The translations under genes and the position numbers were made by a program. From the NCBI RefSeq assembly GCF_029991245.1, contig NZ_JAIVFO010000007.1, positions 1 to 64,000 of the forward strand: a DNA stretch of 64,000 nucleotides, read 5' to 3'. Below are positions 9,684-18,166 of the stretch, piece by piece; within the stretch, counting starts at the first letter, position 1, and each line of letters begins with the position of its first letter. The stretch is from Xanthobacter autotrophicus. GTDB taxonomy: Bacteria; Pseudomonadota; Alphaproteobacteria; Rhizobiales; Xanthobacteraceae. The notes below the pieces were generated by a model. It was not told where the DNA came from. It saw nothing but the letters and a program-made list of their open reading frames with translations, and searched no databases.

Positions 9684-11021
9684 TCAGTAGCCGCCGGTGC
9701 GTCCGGGGATCCATGAGGTGCCGGCCAGCGGCACGCCGGCCATGGCGGCGGCTTCCACCGTGAGGGCGACGAGGTCCTCGGGCTCCAGATTGTGCACGTG
9801 GCTCTTGCCGCAGGCGCGAGCGATGGTCTGCGCCTCCAGCGTCATTACCGAGAGATAATTGGCGAGGCGATGGCCGGCCTTCACCGGATCGAGCCGGGCG
9901 GCGAGCACCGGGTCCTGGGTGGTGATGCCGGCGGGGTCGAGGCCCTCGTGCCAGTCGTCATAGGCCCCGGCGGTGGTGCCCAGCGCCTGGTATTCGTCCT
10001 CGAACTGGGGATCGTTGTCGCCCAGCGCCACCAGCGCCGCCGTGCCGATGGCCACCGCGTCGGCGCCCAGCGCCAGCGCCTTGGCCACGTCCGCGCCGGA
10101 GCGGATGCCGCCGGAGACGATAAGCTGCACCTTGCGGTGCATGCCGAGGTCCTGCAGCGCCTGCACCGCCGGGCGGATGGCGGAAAGGATGGGCAGGCCC
10201 ACATTCTCGATGAACACGTCCTGGGTCGCCGCGGTGCCGCCCTGCATGCCGTCGAGCACCACCACGTCCGCCCCCGCCTTCACCGCCAGGGCGATGTCGT
10301 AATAGGGGCGGGAGGCGCCCACCTTCACATAGATGGGCTTTTCCCAGTCGGTGATCTCGCGCAGCTCCTCGATTTTGATCTCCAGATCATCGGGGCCGGT
10401 CCAGTCGGGATGGCGGCAGGCCGAGCGCTGGTCGATGCCCTTGGGCAGGTTGCGCATGGCGGCGACGCGATCGGAGATCTTCTGTCCCAACAGCATGCCG
10501 CCGCCGCCGGGCTTGGCGCCCTGGCCGATGACGATCTCGATGGCATCCGCCTTGCGCAGGTCCACCGGGTTCATGCCATAGCGCGAGGGCAGGTACTGGT
10601 AGACCAGGGTCTGCGACTGGCCGCGCTCTTCCGGCGTCATGCCGCCGTCGCCGGTGGTGGTGCTCGTGCCCACCGTGGTGGCGCCGCGGCCCAAAGCTTC
10701 CTTGGCCTGGGCCGAGAGCGCGCCGAAGCTCATGCCGGCAATGGTCACCGGCGTCTTCAGGGTGATGGGCTTCTTGGCGAAGCGGGTGCCGAGCACCACC
10801 TCGGTGCCGCACTTCTCGCGATAGCCCTCCAGCGGATAGCGCGACATGGAGGCGCCGAGGAACAGCAAGTCGTCGAAATGGGGCACCTTGCGCTTGGTGC
10901 CGCCGCCACGGATGTCATAGATGCCGGTGGCCGCGGCGCGGCGGATCTCCGCCAGCGTCGCGGGATCGAAGGTGGCCGAGAAGCGGGGCGGGGTGCGGGG
11001 CACGTTGGAATGAGCGGTCAT
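9684..11021 (-). CDS. mgsC: N-methylglutamate synthase subunit C (FMN-binding GltB-like)
   Basis: Catalytic FMN-binding barrel of a glutamate-synthase-like enzyme, 445 residues. It forms N-methylglutamate from methylamine and 2-oxoglutarate or by transfer from gamma-glutamylmethylamide. Glutamate synthase features are the long GGGGMLLGQK loop, the VDLRKADAIEIVIGQGAKP stretch and SGGIRSGADVAKALALGADAV, the phosphate-binding site of the FMN barrel. It follows mgsB by 11 bp. In other bacteria the same protein is called GlxD. Confidence 0.9.
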   Translation of the reverse strand: MTAHSNVPRTPPRFSATFDPATLAEIRRAAATGIYDIRGGGTKRKVPHFDDLLFLGASMSRYPLEGYREKCGTEVVLGTRFAKKPITLKTPVTIAGMSFGALSAQAKEALGRGATTVGTSTTTGDGGMTPEERGQSQTLVYQYLPSRYGMNPVDLRKADAIEIVIGQGAKPGGGGMLLGQKISDRVAAMRNLPKGIDQRSACRHPDWTGPDDLEIKIEELREITDWEKPIYVKVGASRPYYDIALAVKAGADVVVLDGMQGGTAATQDVFIENVGLPILSAIRPAVQALQDLGMHRKVQLIVSGGIRSGADVAKALALGADAVAIGTAALVALGDNDPQFEDEYQALGTTAGAYDDWHEGLDPAGITTQDPVLAARLDPVKAGHRLANYLSVMTLEAQTIARACGKSHVHNLEPEDLVALTVEAAAMAGVPLAGTSWIPGRTGGY

Positions 11022-11032
11022 CGTCTCGGCCC

Positions 11033-11740
11033 TCAGTACGCGGACGCGTTGTCGACGTGGAAATTGTAGAGCTGCCGGGCCGAGCCGTAGCGCTTGAACG
11101 CGGAGACATCGACGCTGCCGTCGAGGCCCGCCGCCTTCAGCTTTTCGGCCAAAAGCACCTTGTGCTCGTCCCGCATCTCCTTCTCGATGCAGTCGGCGCC
11201 CAGGGACTTGACGGAGCCGCGCACGAACAGCCTGGCCTCATAGAGGCTGTCGCCCAGCGCCTCGCCGGCATCGCCCAGCACGATGAGGCTGCCGGACTGG
11301 CCCATGAAGGCGCTCATGTGGCCCACGGAGCCCTTCACCACGATGTCGATGCCCTTCATGGAGATGCCGCAGCGGGCCGAGGCATTGCCGTCGATCACCA
11401 GCAGGCCGCCATGGCCGGTGGCGCCGGCCGCCTGGCTGGCATCGCCGCGCACATGGACGAAGCCGCTCATCATGTTCTCGGCGAGGCCCACGCCGGCATT
11501 GCCGTGGATGATCACGGAGGCCTCGGCGTTCATGCCGGCGCAGTAATAGCCCACGTGGCCCTCGATCTCGACGGTGAGGGGGGCGGCAATGCCCACCGCC
11601 ACCGCGTGGCGGCCATTGGGGTTCAGCACCCGCCAGCGCCGGGCGTTGCTTTCGCCGGTGGCGGCGTGGAGCGCCGCGTTCAGCTCGCGCAGGGAGGTGT
11701 CGGCGAGGTCGAAGGTGAGGTCGGGGGAGATGGCGTTCAC
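11033..11740 (-). CDS. mgsB: N-methylglutamate synthase subunit B (GltB C-terminal beta-helix-like)
   Basis: 235 residues matching the C-terminal GXGXG-repeat beta-helix domain of glutamate synthase (GlxC type). The glycine-rich strand repeats are visible as GHVGYYCAGMNAEASVIIHG, GVGLAENMMSGFVHVRG and MGQSGSLIVLGDAG. The start overlaps the mgsA stop by 4 bp (ATGA), so the subunits are made together. It has no catalytic residues of its own and probably provides a structural scaffold between amidotransferase and FMN barrel. Confidence 0.9.
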   Translation of the reverse strand: MNAISPDLTFDLADTSLRELNAALHAATGESNARRWRVLNPNGRHAVAVGIAAPLTVEIEGHVGYYCAGMNAEASVIIHGNAGVGLAENMMSGFVHVRGDASQAAGATGHGGLLVIDGNASARCGISMKGIDIVVKGSVGHMSAFMGQSGSLIVLGDAGEALGDSLYEARLFVRGSVKSLGADCIEKEMRDEHKVLLAEKLKAAGLDGSVDVSAFKRYGSARQLYNFHVDNASAY

Positions 11741-12636
11741 TGGGCGCGCTCCCAGAAATAGACGGTGGCGGGTTCAGGTTCGAACACACGGGCCTTGGCG
11801 ATGCCCGGCAGGTCCACCAGGGCACGATATTCCGAGCCGAAGGCCACATACTGGTCGGTTTCGGCCATTACGGCGGGCTTGCAGGCGATGGGATCGCGCA
11901 GCACGCCGAAGCCGTTCTCGGTGCCCACCACAAAGGTGAAGAAGCCGTCGAGGTCGTTCAGGCCCGCTTCCAGCGCCTGGCCCAGGGATGCGCCCTGCCG
12001 CATCCGCCAGGTGAGATAGCCGGCGGCCACCTCGCTGTCGTTGTCGGTCTCGATGGCGATGCCCTCGCGCTTCAGGGCGCGGCGCAGGGCATTGTGGTTG
12101 GAGAGCGAGCCGTTGTGCACCAGGCACTGGTCGGCGCCGGTGGAGAAGGGGTGGGCGCCGGCGGTGGTCACCGCGCTCTCGGTGGCCATGCGGGTGTGGC
12201 CGATGCCGTGGGTGCCGCGCATGCCGGACAGGCCGAAGGTTTCAGCCACGAAGGCGGGCAGGCCCACCTCCTTGAAGATTTCCATGCGCTCGCCGGTGCC
12301 GACGATGGCCACCTCCGGATGGCGCTCCTTGAGGAAGGCGCGCACCGCCGCTTCCCGCGCCGCGGGAATTTCGACGATGGCATGGGTGCCGCGCACGGCG
12401 AGGCCCGGCAGGCCGGCGGCCGGGAGCGACAGGCCGGCCGCAAGCGCCTCGAAGTCGTAGGACGCCGTGGCGCGCAGCGAGAGCTTCACCTTGTCCTTCG
12501 CACCGCTGCCATAAACGGCGAAGCCCGCGCTGTCGGGGCCGCGATCCGTCATGACGCAGAGCATGGAGGCGAGCATGGCCCCCAGCTCGCCTTCGAGCTT
12601 GGGGTCCTTCAAGAAAAGTCCGACGATGCCGCACAT
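11737..12636 (-). CDS. mgsA: N-methylglutamate synthase subunit A (class II glutamine amidotransferase-like)
   Basis: 299 residues, starting MCGIVGLF, so that Cys2 becomes the N-terminal nucleophile after Met removal, as in class II amidotransferases. HTRMATES and CLVHNGSLSNH are the other active-site loops. It is the first gene of mgsABC, downstream of the XRE-cupin regulator gene. It presumably liberates the amine from gamma-glutamylmethylamide and channels it to MgsC. Confidence 0.92.
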   Translation of the reverse strand: MCGIVGLFLKDPKLEGELGAMLASMLCVMTDRGPDSAGFAVYGSGAKDKVKLSLRATASYDFEALAAGLSLPAAGLPGLAVRGTHAIVEIPAAREAAVRAFLKERHPEVAIVGTGERMEIFKEVGLPAFVAETFGLSGMRGTHGIGHTRMATESAVTTAGAHPFSTGADQCLVHNGSLSNHNALRRALKREGIAIETDNDSEVAAGYLTWRMRQGASLGQALEAGLNDLDGFFTFVVGTENGFGVLRDPIACKPAVMAETDQYVAFGSEYRALVDLPGIAKARVFEPEPATVYFWERAQ

Positions 12637-12720
12637 GGCGCTGTCACTGTCTCCATTCCGGGCCGCGCGGGCGACCTTGAGACGAAGAAGTACGCCGAAC
12701 GACCTGGGGCGTCAACGTCA

Positions 12721-12755
12721 GCGAATAAAATTTTCGCTTCAGGAAACTTTTGCGC
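12721..12755 (-). promoter_or_regulatory. AT-rich operator-like site upstream of mgsA
   Basis: In the 158-bp gap between regulator and mgsA, an AT-rich patch contains GCGAATAAAATTTTCGC (ends inverted as GCGAA/TTCGC) followed by a second TTTTGCGC half-site. Its contrast with the GC-rich surroundings and its position suggest the binding site of the adjacent XRE-cupin regulator and the mgs promoter. This is inference from position and symmetry only. Confidence 0.4.
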
Positions 12756-12794
12756 AGTTCAGCCGGGGCTGCGGGTTCGCGCCGCTGGCGCGCT

Positions 12795-13481
12795 TCAGTG
12801 CCGGTCGCGGCCGTAGACGATGATGGACAGGTAGGTCATGGGCCGCTGGATCAGGTCTTCGGGACCGTGGGCGGCGCCGGAATCGAACATCAGCGAGTCG
12901 CCGGCCCGCAGGTGGTAGGTGCGGTCGGCGTGGCGGTACATCACCTCGCCCGAGAGCATGTAGATGAATTCCACCCCGGCGTGGCGGAAGCCAGTGTGGG
13001 GCGCCGCTTCTTCCGACAAGGTGATGAGGTAGGGCTCCACCACGATGTCGCCGCCGAGCCCATGGCCCAGCAACTCGTACTGGTGGCCGACCTTGGTGCC
13101 GCGCCGCTCGATGATGACGCCCTGGTGGGCCCGCACGAACGAGCAGTCGCGCCGCTCCTCGAAGGCCGAGAACAATGTGGTGATGGGCACGTTGAGGGCC
13201 TTGGCGATGGCCTGCAGCGTGGCGAGGGAGGGCGAGATCTGGCCGTTCTCGATCTTGGAGAGCATGCCGACGGAAATACTGGCCGCGCCGGCAAGGTCGG
13301 ACACGGTGAGATCCAGTTCACGCCGGATGGAGCGCACCTGCACGCCCAGCGCCTGTTCCAGGGTGACCGCCGTCGCAGCGGGCGCGCCGGACCCGGTGAC
13401 ATAATCCTCGCTCTCCTGAACGTGCGGTGGCAGGACCTCCACGGACCCTTTCAGCTTCCTTTCGGCCACGCTCTCCCCCAT
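12795..13481 (-). CDS. XRE-cupin transcriptional regulator of the methylamine genes
   Basis: 228 residues: an N-terminal extension of about 45 residues, a helix-turn-helix of the XRE type (about 47-105, with SVGMLSKIENGQISPSLATL), and a C-terminal cupin barrel (about 145-215, FRHAGVEFIYMLSGEV and LRAGDSLMFDSGAAHG). Such proteins sense small amines or amino acids through the cupin and act as repressors or activators. It lies directly upstream of mgsA on the same strand, so control of the mgs-gmaS-mgd operon and of itself is the natural inference. Confidence 0.85.
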   Translation of the reverse strand: MGESVAERKLKGSVEVLPPHVQESEDYVTGSGAPAATAVTLEQALGVQVRSIRRELDLTVSDLAGAASISVGMLSKIENGQISPSLATLQAIAKALNVPITTLFSAFEERRDCSFVRAHQGVIIERRGTKVGHQYELLGHGLGGDIVVEPYLITLSEEAAPHTGFRHAGVEFIYMLSGEVMYRHADRTYHLRAGDSLMFDSGAAHGPEDLIQRPMTYLSIIVYGRDRH

Positions 13482-13828
13482 ACGCTCATCCGCCCGGCCC
13501 CCCAGGGATGCCGGACCACTCCACCTGTGTTTGAAATGTCATTGTGCCAGCTTCCGGCGGAGAAGACACGGCGAATCCGCCGCCCGTCTGACGTTAGGGG
13601 ACCTTTGCCCGGCGGTCGCCGGCCCGGCTTGCGGACTTGCGCCGCCTGGTGGCGGGATCGGACGGGGTGATGCGAAAAGCGAGGCTGGACAGCAGGTTTC
13701 AGGGCATGACCGAGAGGGTTTTCCACAGTCGGCTACGACGCGAGCCTGCCAGGTGCGGCGCCTATGGACAGGTCCCAAGTTCCTGACTATACACTCGCGG
13801 CTCCAAACGGCGCTGCCGCCGATTGGAC
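13482..13828. other. Gene-free spacer between regulator and tRNA-Phe
   Basis: No convincing gene on either strand. It must hold the promoters of the minus-strand regulator and of the plus-strand tRNA; the AT-rich CTGACTATACACTC at about 13784 is a plausible -10 region for the tRNA. Confidence 0.4.
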
Positions 13829-13904
13829 GCCCAGGTAGCTCAGTTGGTAGAGCATGCGACTGAAAATCGCAGTGTCGGCGGTTCGACTCCGTCCCTGGGC
13901 ACCA
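13829..13904 (+). tRNA. tRNA-Phe (GAA)
   Basis: A full cloverleaf can be drawn: acceptor GCCCAGG/CCTGGGC, D arm GCTC/GAGC, anticodon stem TGCGA/TCGCA with loop CTGAAAA (anticodon GAA), T arm GGCGG/CCGTC around TTCGACT, and an encoded ACCA end. The gene is intact, and its 3' 45 bp are repeated at 35818-35862. The 3' half therefore belongs to the left junction of an integrated island. Confidence 0.97.
13860..13904 (+). repeat. Left attachment site (attL core), within tRNA-Phe
   Basis: 45 bp from the anticodon loop to the CCA end of tRNA-Phe, identical to 35818-35862. The base before it differs (A on the left, T on the right), which fixes the left limit of identity. Confidence 0.93.
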
Positions 13905-13932
13905 CTCATTTCCTAATGAAATCAAAGCTCTA

Positions 13933-13957
13933 GGGATCGTCTCGCTTGGACGATCCC
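13933..13957 (+). terminator. Hairpin after tRNA-Phe
   Basis: GGGATCGTC and GACGATCCC form a perfect 9-bp stem 29 bp after the tRNA. A different-sequence hairpin (CCATCC/GGATGG) occurs at the equivalent place after the right-hand tRNA fragment (about 35897-35910), which supports a conserved structural role. Confidence 0.6.
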
Positions 13958-14146
13958 AGTATATCAGACGCTTGGGTTTCCCCGGGGTGTCGAGAGCGGT
14001 GTGCTTGAACGAAGCGGGCTGATGCGGAATGTGCCGGTTTGGTGCGTCAGCGGCCACGATAGGGCGCGTCTATAGCGGCAGAGGTTATCGCCTTCCCAGC
14101 GATGTGGGCACCGCTAACCTTGCTCTCGTGGTCCGGGTGCCCGCGC

Positions 14147-14977
14147 CTACGGGGCGCTGATGCGAATCGTGCCGGGCACGCCGAGGATCCAGCCCTCCAC
14201 TTGTGCCTGCACACGGTCAGGTGGTGTCAGCTCGGGGTTCAGGCATGTTTCGAGGCTACCATTGTGATCGGCGCGGGAAAGCCACGCCGCGATGCTCAAG
14301 GCGTCGTGTTGGTCGCCGGTACGGTCCTCACGCTCATAACTTCGGCTCCAGAGGGCCGGGTACACCTCGGCAATGACCGATCGGCCTTCAAGCGGGGTCC
14401 AGCCATCGAAGGGCCAGAAATGCACTTGTTCGCCCATATGTTGGCGGATATGGCGTAGCCAGGGGATCCCGGCATGCGTGGACTTCGCCACGGTGCCCTG
14501 GACGTCGAAATGAAAAACCGACTTGGCGCTGCCGGCACGAATCTCTGTCAGCCGCCGCCAACGCGCATTGCCCTTTCGGGCTGCGCCATTGCCGACCGAG
14601 CCGTCGCGCACAAAATCGACGTAGGTGTTGTCCTCGTCGGTCGGCCAGTGCCGCTGAAAATCATCGAGAAAGCTGGGCCAGTCCGTCGGAAGCTGGTGCA
14701 CCTCGAAATAGCGCAGTGGGAAAGAGAACCCGTGATCGATGCCGACGATGGTGGGAATGTCGCGTGAGAGCTGCTCCACCAACCAGTCGGCGACCCCGCG
14801 CCGGGTCCAATATTTTCGCGGTGACGGGGGTGGGAGCACCTCGACAGGTCCCGAATCGGCTTCGCCTGCATAAACGCGCAACCCTTTGAGGCTGGCGTTG
14901 GGCGTCTCGGCGCCGGAATAGTCGACCCCGATGTGGCGCCGAAAGCTCGTCACCTCAAACTCCTCGCGAGGTACCAT
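14147..14977 (-). CDS. DUF429-like protein with RNase H-type fold (predicted nuclease)
   Basis: 276 residues. Acidic residues occur at the strand positions expected for an RNase H-like fold: IGVDYSGA near the N terminus, IVGIDHGFSFP at about 78, VIAEVYPALW at about 204 and DQHDALSIAAWL at about 223. This resembles the DUF429 family, which is predicted to be nucleolytic; activity is not established. It is the first gene inside the left end of the island, and palindromic element A lies 24 bp before its start. A role in mobile-element biology or defence is possible but unproven. Confidence 0.6.
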   Translation of the reverse strand: MVPREEFEVTSFRRHIGVDYSGAETPNASLKGLRVYAGEADSGPVEVLPPPSPRKYWTRRGVADWLVEQLSRDIPTIVGIDHGFSFPLRYFEVHQLPTDWPSFLDDFQRHWPTDEDNTYVDFVRDGSVGNGAARKGNARWRRLTEIRAGSAKSVFHFDVQGTVAKSTHAGIPWLRHIRQHMGEQVHFWPFDGWTPLEGRSVIAEVYPALWSRSYEREDRTGDQHDALSIAAWLSRADHNGSLETCLNPELTPPDRVQAQVEGWILGVPGTIRISAP

Positions 14978-15000
14978 ACGGGGCCACTGACCCGCAGGTT

Positions 15001-15046
15001 GGTGGTCGTGATCATAATCGTCAATCTAGGAATTATGACCACCACC
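15001..15046 (-). repeat. Palindromic island repeat, copy A
   Basis: Imperfect inverted repeat with ends GGTGGT.../...ACCACC and AGGAATTATGACCACCACC as the right arm. The same pattern is at 15242-15284 and 28687-28729, all in the same orientation. Copy A is just upstream of the DUF429-like gene. Confidence 0.7.
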
Positions 15047-15241
15047 ATTCCCGGAAGGAGGGGCATGGCGCATGGATCGCAAGTTTGAGCACCCAAGATG
15101 TTGTTCGCGGGGCCGGACCGATTGTTGGCACGCGGATTTCAACCCATGCAGGGCGACGAACAATCGCGGTGTCACCCAGAGGGGCAGGGTGCCAACGTTT
15201 TCCCTGCCATCGTGAACGCCAACAAATGAGTAGCGCCCTGT

Positions 15242-15284
15242 GGTGGTGGTCAAAATCCTTATTGTAGGAATTATGAGCACCACC
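15242..15284 (-). repeat. Palindromic island repeat, copy B
   Basis: 43-bp imperfect palindrome with right arm AGGAATTATGAGCACCACC. On the minus strand it begins 7 nt after the TGA of the 80-residue gene at 15292-15534, where the sequence TGACCCGAG leads into it. A terminator-like or recombination role is possible. Confidence 0.7.
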
Positions 15285-15291
15285 GCTCGGG

Positions 15292-15534
15292 TCACGCGAG
15301 GAGCGCAGCCCTCGCCTGCTTCTCCGCCTCCGAGCCCTTCGGCCATTCCCATGCCAATCGTGGCTTGTGGGTCTTGGCGAGTTCAGGGAACTTTTTCGCC
15401 TCTCGGGCGGCGATGCGCAGCTTTTCGCGCGCGAGGCGCGGGTCAATCTTCAACTCGGCGCAAATCGCCTTTAAGGTCACCATCTCGGGCGGGTTCGTTG
15501 ACGGTTTCGTGGCGGCAATCGGTTTTGTGGACAT
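15292..15534 (-). CDS. Small conserved hypothetical protein, possible DNA-binding
   Basis: 80 residues, basic and helical, with a core (about residues 17-50, VTLKAICAELKIDPRLAREK) that looks like a winged-helix or helix-turn-helix segment and a C-terminal WEWPKGSE motif. A GGAGGGACGATC ribosome site precedes the ATG. Similar small proteins occur on mobile DNA of Hyphomicrobiales, but I know no function. Palindromic element B follows its stop codon. Confidence 0.6.
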   Translation of the reverse strand: MSTKPIAATKPSTNPPEMVTLKAICAELKIDPRLAREKLRIAAREAKKFPELAKTHKPRLAWEWPKGSEAEKQARAALLA

Positions 15535-15613
15535 GATCGTCCCTCCTTCGCTGGACGATCAGTTCAATAAGACGATGGTTTCTGGATTGTCAGGGTAAAC
15601 CGCCCCTAGTTTT

Positions 15614-15917
15614 CTAGACGCCGTCGGCTTTCGCTTTGTGCTGCCGTTCGAACTCGGCGGGAGAACATCTCGATGTAATCGAACACGTCGCGGTGTACCT
15701 CGTCCGGCGTGAGGTAGACCTTGCGGCGGATGCGTTCGCGCTTGTAGGTGATGTCGGTCACCCAGGCCTTGTCAGGCGCCTCCAGGTCAAACCGGCGATC
15801 GAGCGTGTTGTCGACAGCCAGGGATGGCTTGCCGCCATATTGGCCGGGGCGCTTCGCACGCTGCTCAAATCCTGCCATCCGGCGATGGCTCGCTCGGGTC
15901 CACATCCTGAGCTTCAA
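15614..15917 (-). pseudogene. IS3-family transposase (OrfB) remnant with internal deletions
   Basis: The stretch APDKAWVTDITY is the catalytic-core start of IS3 OrfB, but it jumps within a few residues to VFDYIEMF, normally about 100 residues later. The next join, in another frame, leads to the family C terminus (PAEFERQHKAKADGV, stop at 15614). At least two internal deletions and a frame change show that it is dead. No inverted repeats could be placed. Confidence 0.8.
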
Positions 15918-16198
15918 TCACGGCAGCGAAACCTCTTCAACCCATTCTCAAACGGTCTCTAAGATAGACAGCATCCGTGCCAAGACGGAGGTGTGGGGTG
16001 CACCTCTACGAAGGTGCCATTGTGGACCACCACGAAGCATCGAGAGCGAAACGATCTGCCGATATAATAAGCGAATCCTGTCGAAATCACCCAGATCGAC
16101 CCGGGTGGCGGTACATTGGCGATTCTCGTGACCCGGTCTTGCCAAATTAACTAGGCTGTGCGCTCATAGGTTGCCAAATTGTGGCGAGGGAGGGTGCG

Positions 16199-17983
16199 AT
16201 GAAGATATTATCTGGACTCTTTGCGGCGGGCACTTTTCTTGTCTCACAAATAGCCATGGCTCAATCAGAAAATGTTGGAGCTCAAGCAAGGTTCGCCTGC
16301 GAGCCCCATTTCTGGCGTGCAACCACCAGCTATTCCGCAGATGTCGACAGGTTATCGACCCGCAGAGCGCTATATGAGATATGCTCAGACCAGGTCAACT
16401 CAAAAGAGCAAGCCCAACAACGAGGCATAGATTTAAACATTGTATATGATGGCGTGCCGATTGGTGCGGCATTTTCCGACGATCAAAATGTAAAAACATC
16501 AAGTCGAACTAAATTTTGTTCATCCAACTTTGAAGATGTAAAAAACATCAATATATCAAAAATTCGGTATAACTATGTTGATCCATCCGTTCATTCTGCA
16601 TACAACGACTGCGTATCTAGAATTGTCGCGGCAAGTAGTCAATCAAATGCGGCAGGTGGGCTTTCTTGTAAGTTGACAGAATCGTCTGATCCAACTGAGG
16701 CAATGTTGGAAATATCCTACATTAAGCGCCTTGCTACGCCCGATCCAAAAGTGATAGTAGCGAATATATTTAACGGCTCTCTCGATAAGCGGAGCGCAAA
16801 CTCCTACCTGATACAATCAATAGCAGCAAAACACGACATATCTCCCGAAGATTTGGAGAATGGCCTTCAGAAACCGTTTTCAAAAAGATCCCATAAAATC
16901 GCAACTGCGGCCGCCGAATTAATCGAAAATTTAACAAGTTCACAAGATTTTTTTGCGACGACACAATCAAATAATCCAAATGGCCCTAAGCCCGATGATA
17001 TCCTTTCAATAATGGATCAAACCCTCTACCCTGGCGTCGTTGTATACATGGTTCATCGTTCTTCCGTGCATTCGAAAATACAGGCAGTTGTGCAGCTGAG
17101 CTCCGGCGAGGCCTGCAATGTGGGATTGGAGCCATCGACAACTATTAAAGCCAGAGTCACGATAACGCCTTCTGGTAAATTCCTTCAGCCGACAAACGAG
17201 TCGGTATCCGATTCGATGGGCGCAGGCTGCACCGGAAGCGGCGAGCAGCGACGAACATACTGCATTTCTTCCGGAGCGTCATTGATTGATCAAAAATATT
17301 CTATAATAAGCTCCAACTGCCCGAGAAATACATCGATTGTTAAGCAGCTCCGAGCAGTAAATAACTCGTGTGTTGAAATAATCGCTCACGTGCAGGGATG
17401 CGGGAAAGATTGGATTGGTTCATGTAAGGGACGCGGTTGGCTGGATTATAATATCCAACTCATTGGGAAGAAGTCCGGGAAAATAGGCCCGATTGCCGCT
17501 CAGACATTTTCAAAGGAGTATAGAACTCTTTTGAGAGATATATACGATTATACACTGCCAATAGACGAGAATTTTACAGTAGATAGATGGGTTGTTGCTG
17601 TAGATTTAGACTGGATGGAATATATCAATGGCGAGTGGCGGAGCCGAAGGGCGGCTTTAAATAAAAATGGGGATAAAGCCGGCCCGTTCGAGATAGATAT
17701 TACATCAACGGATCGCTCATTTAGCTTGTCACTTTACGGGCCAGATGCGTCCGCATCCGATAGGGCGACGCTCAATAAGCGCCGCGAGGGAGATGTTATT
17801 CCTGCTTATTATGGAAGTGAAATGATAAGGTTTAAAAGTGATTCTTTGAGTAATCCAGGTAGAGACTGGAGATCGACCAGCGAAAACATCTGGCAGAGAG
17901 GTTCTAAAATCGATGGAATCGAAGCGCTACAAGATAAATCTAAGTTGCTAGAGCTACAAAAAAGCATAATCAGTGGCAACTAA
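16199..17983 (+). CDS. AT-rich secreted protein of unknown function
   Basis: 594 residues from the ATG at 16199, chosen because GGAGGG precedes it and because it gives a clear signal peptide (MKILSGLFAAGTFLVSQIAMAQ, cleavage after AMA). The mature protein has many cysteines (for example C at the segments RFACEPHF, EICSDQ, GAGCTGSG, VQGCGKDWIGSCKG), which fits a disulfide-bonded extracytoplasmic protein. I recognise no domain. Base composition is clearly more AT-rich than its neighbours, a sign of recent transfer. It may belong with the secreted CHAT pair downstream, from which an IS630 remnant separates it; that link is inference. Confidence 0.85.
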   Translation: MKILSGLFAAGTFLVSQIAMAQSENVGAQARFACEPHFWRATTSYSADVDRLSTRRALYEICSDQVNSKEQAQQRGIDLNIVYDGVPIGAAFSDDQNVKTSSRTKFCSSNFEDVKNINISKIRYNYVDPSVHSAYNDCVSRIVAASSQSNAAGGLSCKLTESSDPTEAMLEISYIKRLATPDPKVIVANIFNGSLDKRSANSYLIQSIAAKHDISPEDLENGLQKPFSKRSHKIATAAAELIENLTSSQDFFATTQSNNPNGPKPDDILSIMDQTLYPGVVVYMVHRSSVHSKIQAVVQLSSGEACNVGLEPSTTIKARVTITPSGKFLQPTNESVSDSMGAGCTGSGEQRRTYCISSGASLIDQKYSIISSNCPRNTSIVKQLRAVNNSCVEIIAHVQGCGKDWIGSCKGRGWLDYNIQLIGKKSGKIGPIAAQTFSKEYRTLLRDIYDYTLPIDENFTVDRWVVAVDLDWMEYINGEWRSRRAALNKNGDKAGPFEIDITSTDRSFSLSLYGPDASASDRATLNKRREGDVIPAYYGSEMIRFKSDSLSNPGRDWRSTSENIWQRGSKIDGIEALQDKSKLLELQKSIISGN

Positions 17984-18010
17984 ATCGTAATTTGCGTGAT
18001 AGTAAATAAA

Positions 18011-18041
18011 TGTGGAGGCGTCCCAGCGTGGCGCCTCCACA
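18011..18041 (+). terminator. Hairpin after the AT-rich secreted-protein gene
   Basis: TGTGGAGGCG and CGCCTCCACA form a perfect 10-bp stem with an 11-nt loop 28 bp after the stop codon. Only a weak AT stretch follows. Confidence 0.55.
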
Positions 18042-18166
18042 ATTGAGCATGCAGCATTTTGGGTTCATCCACAGCGACGACATCTCCTGCGCTCCTAGTG
18101 GATTGACCGAGACGGAAGAGGCCGTTTGTGGATTCCGTTTGGCGCCGGCCTGTGCTTGTGTGGGGC

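Noticed and set aside
13539-14057. Minus-strand frame running through tRNA-Phe
   Set aside because: The peptide CPGTESNRRHCDFQSHALPTE type is the well-known artefact of translating a tRNA gene backwards.
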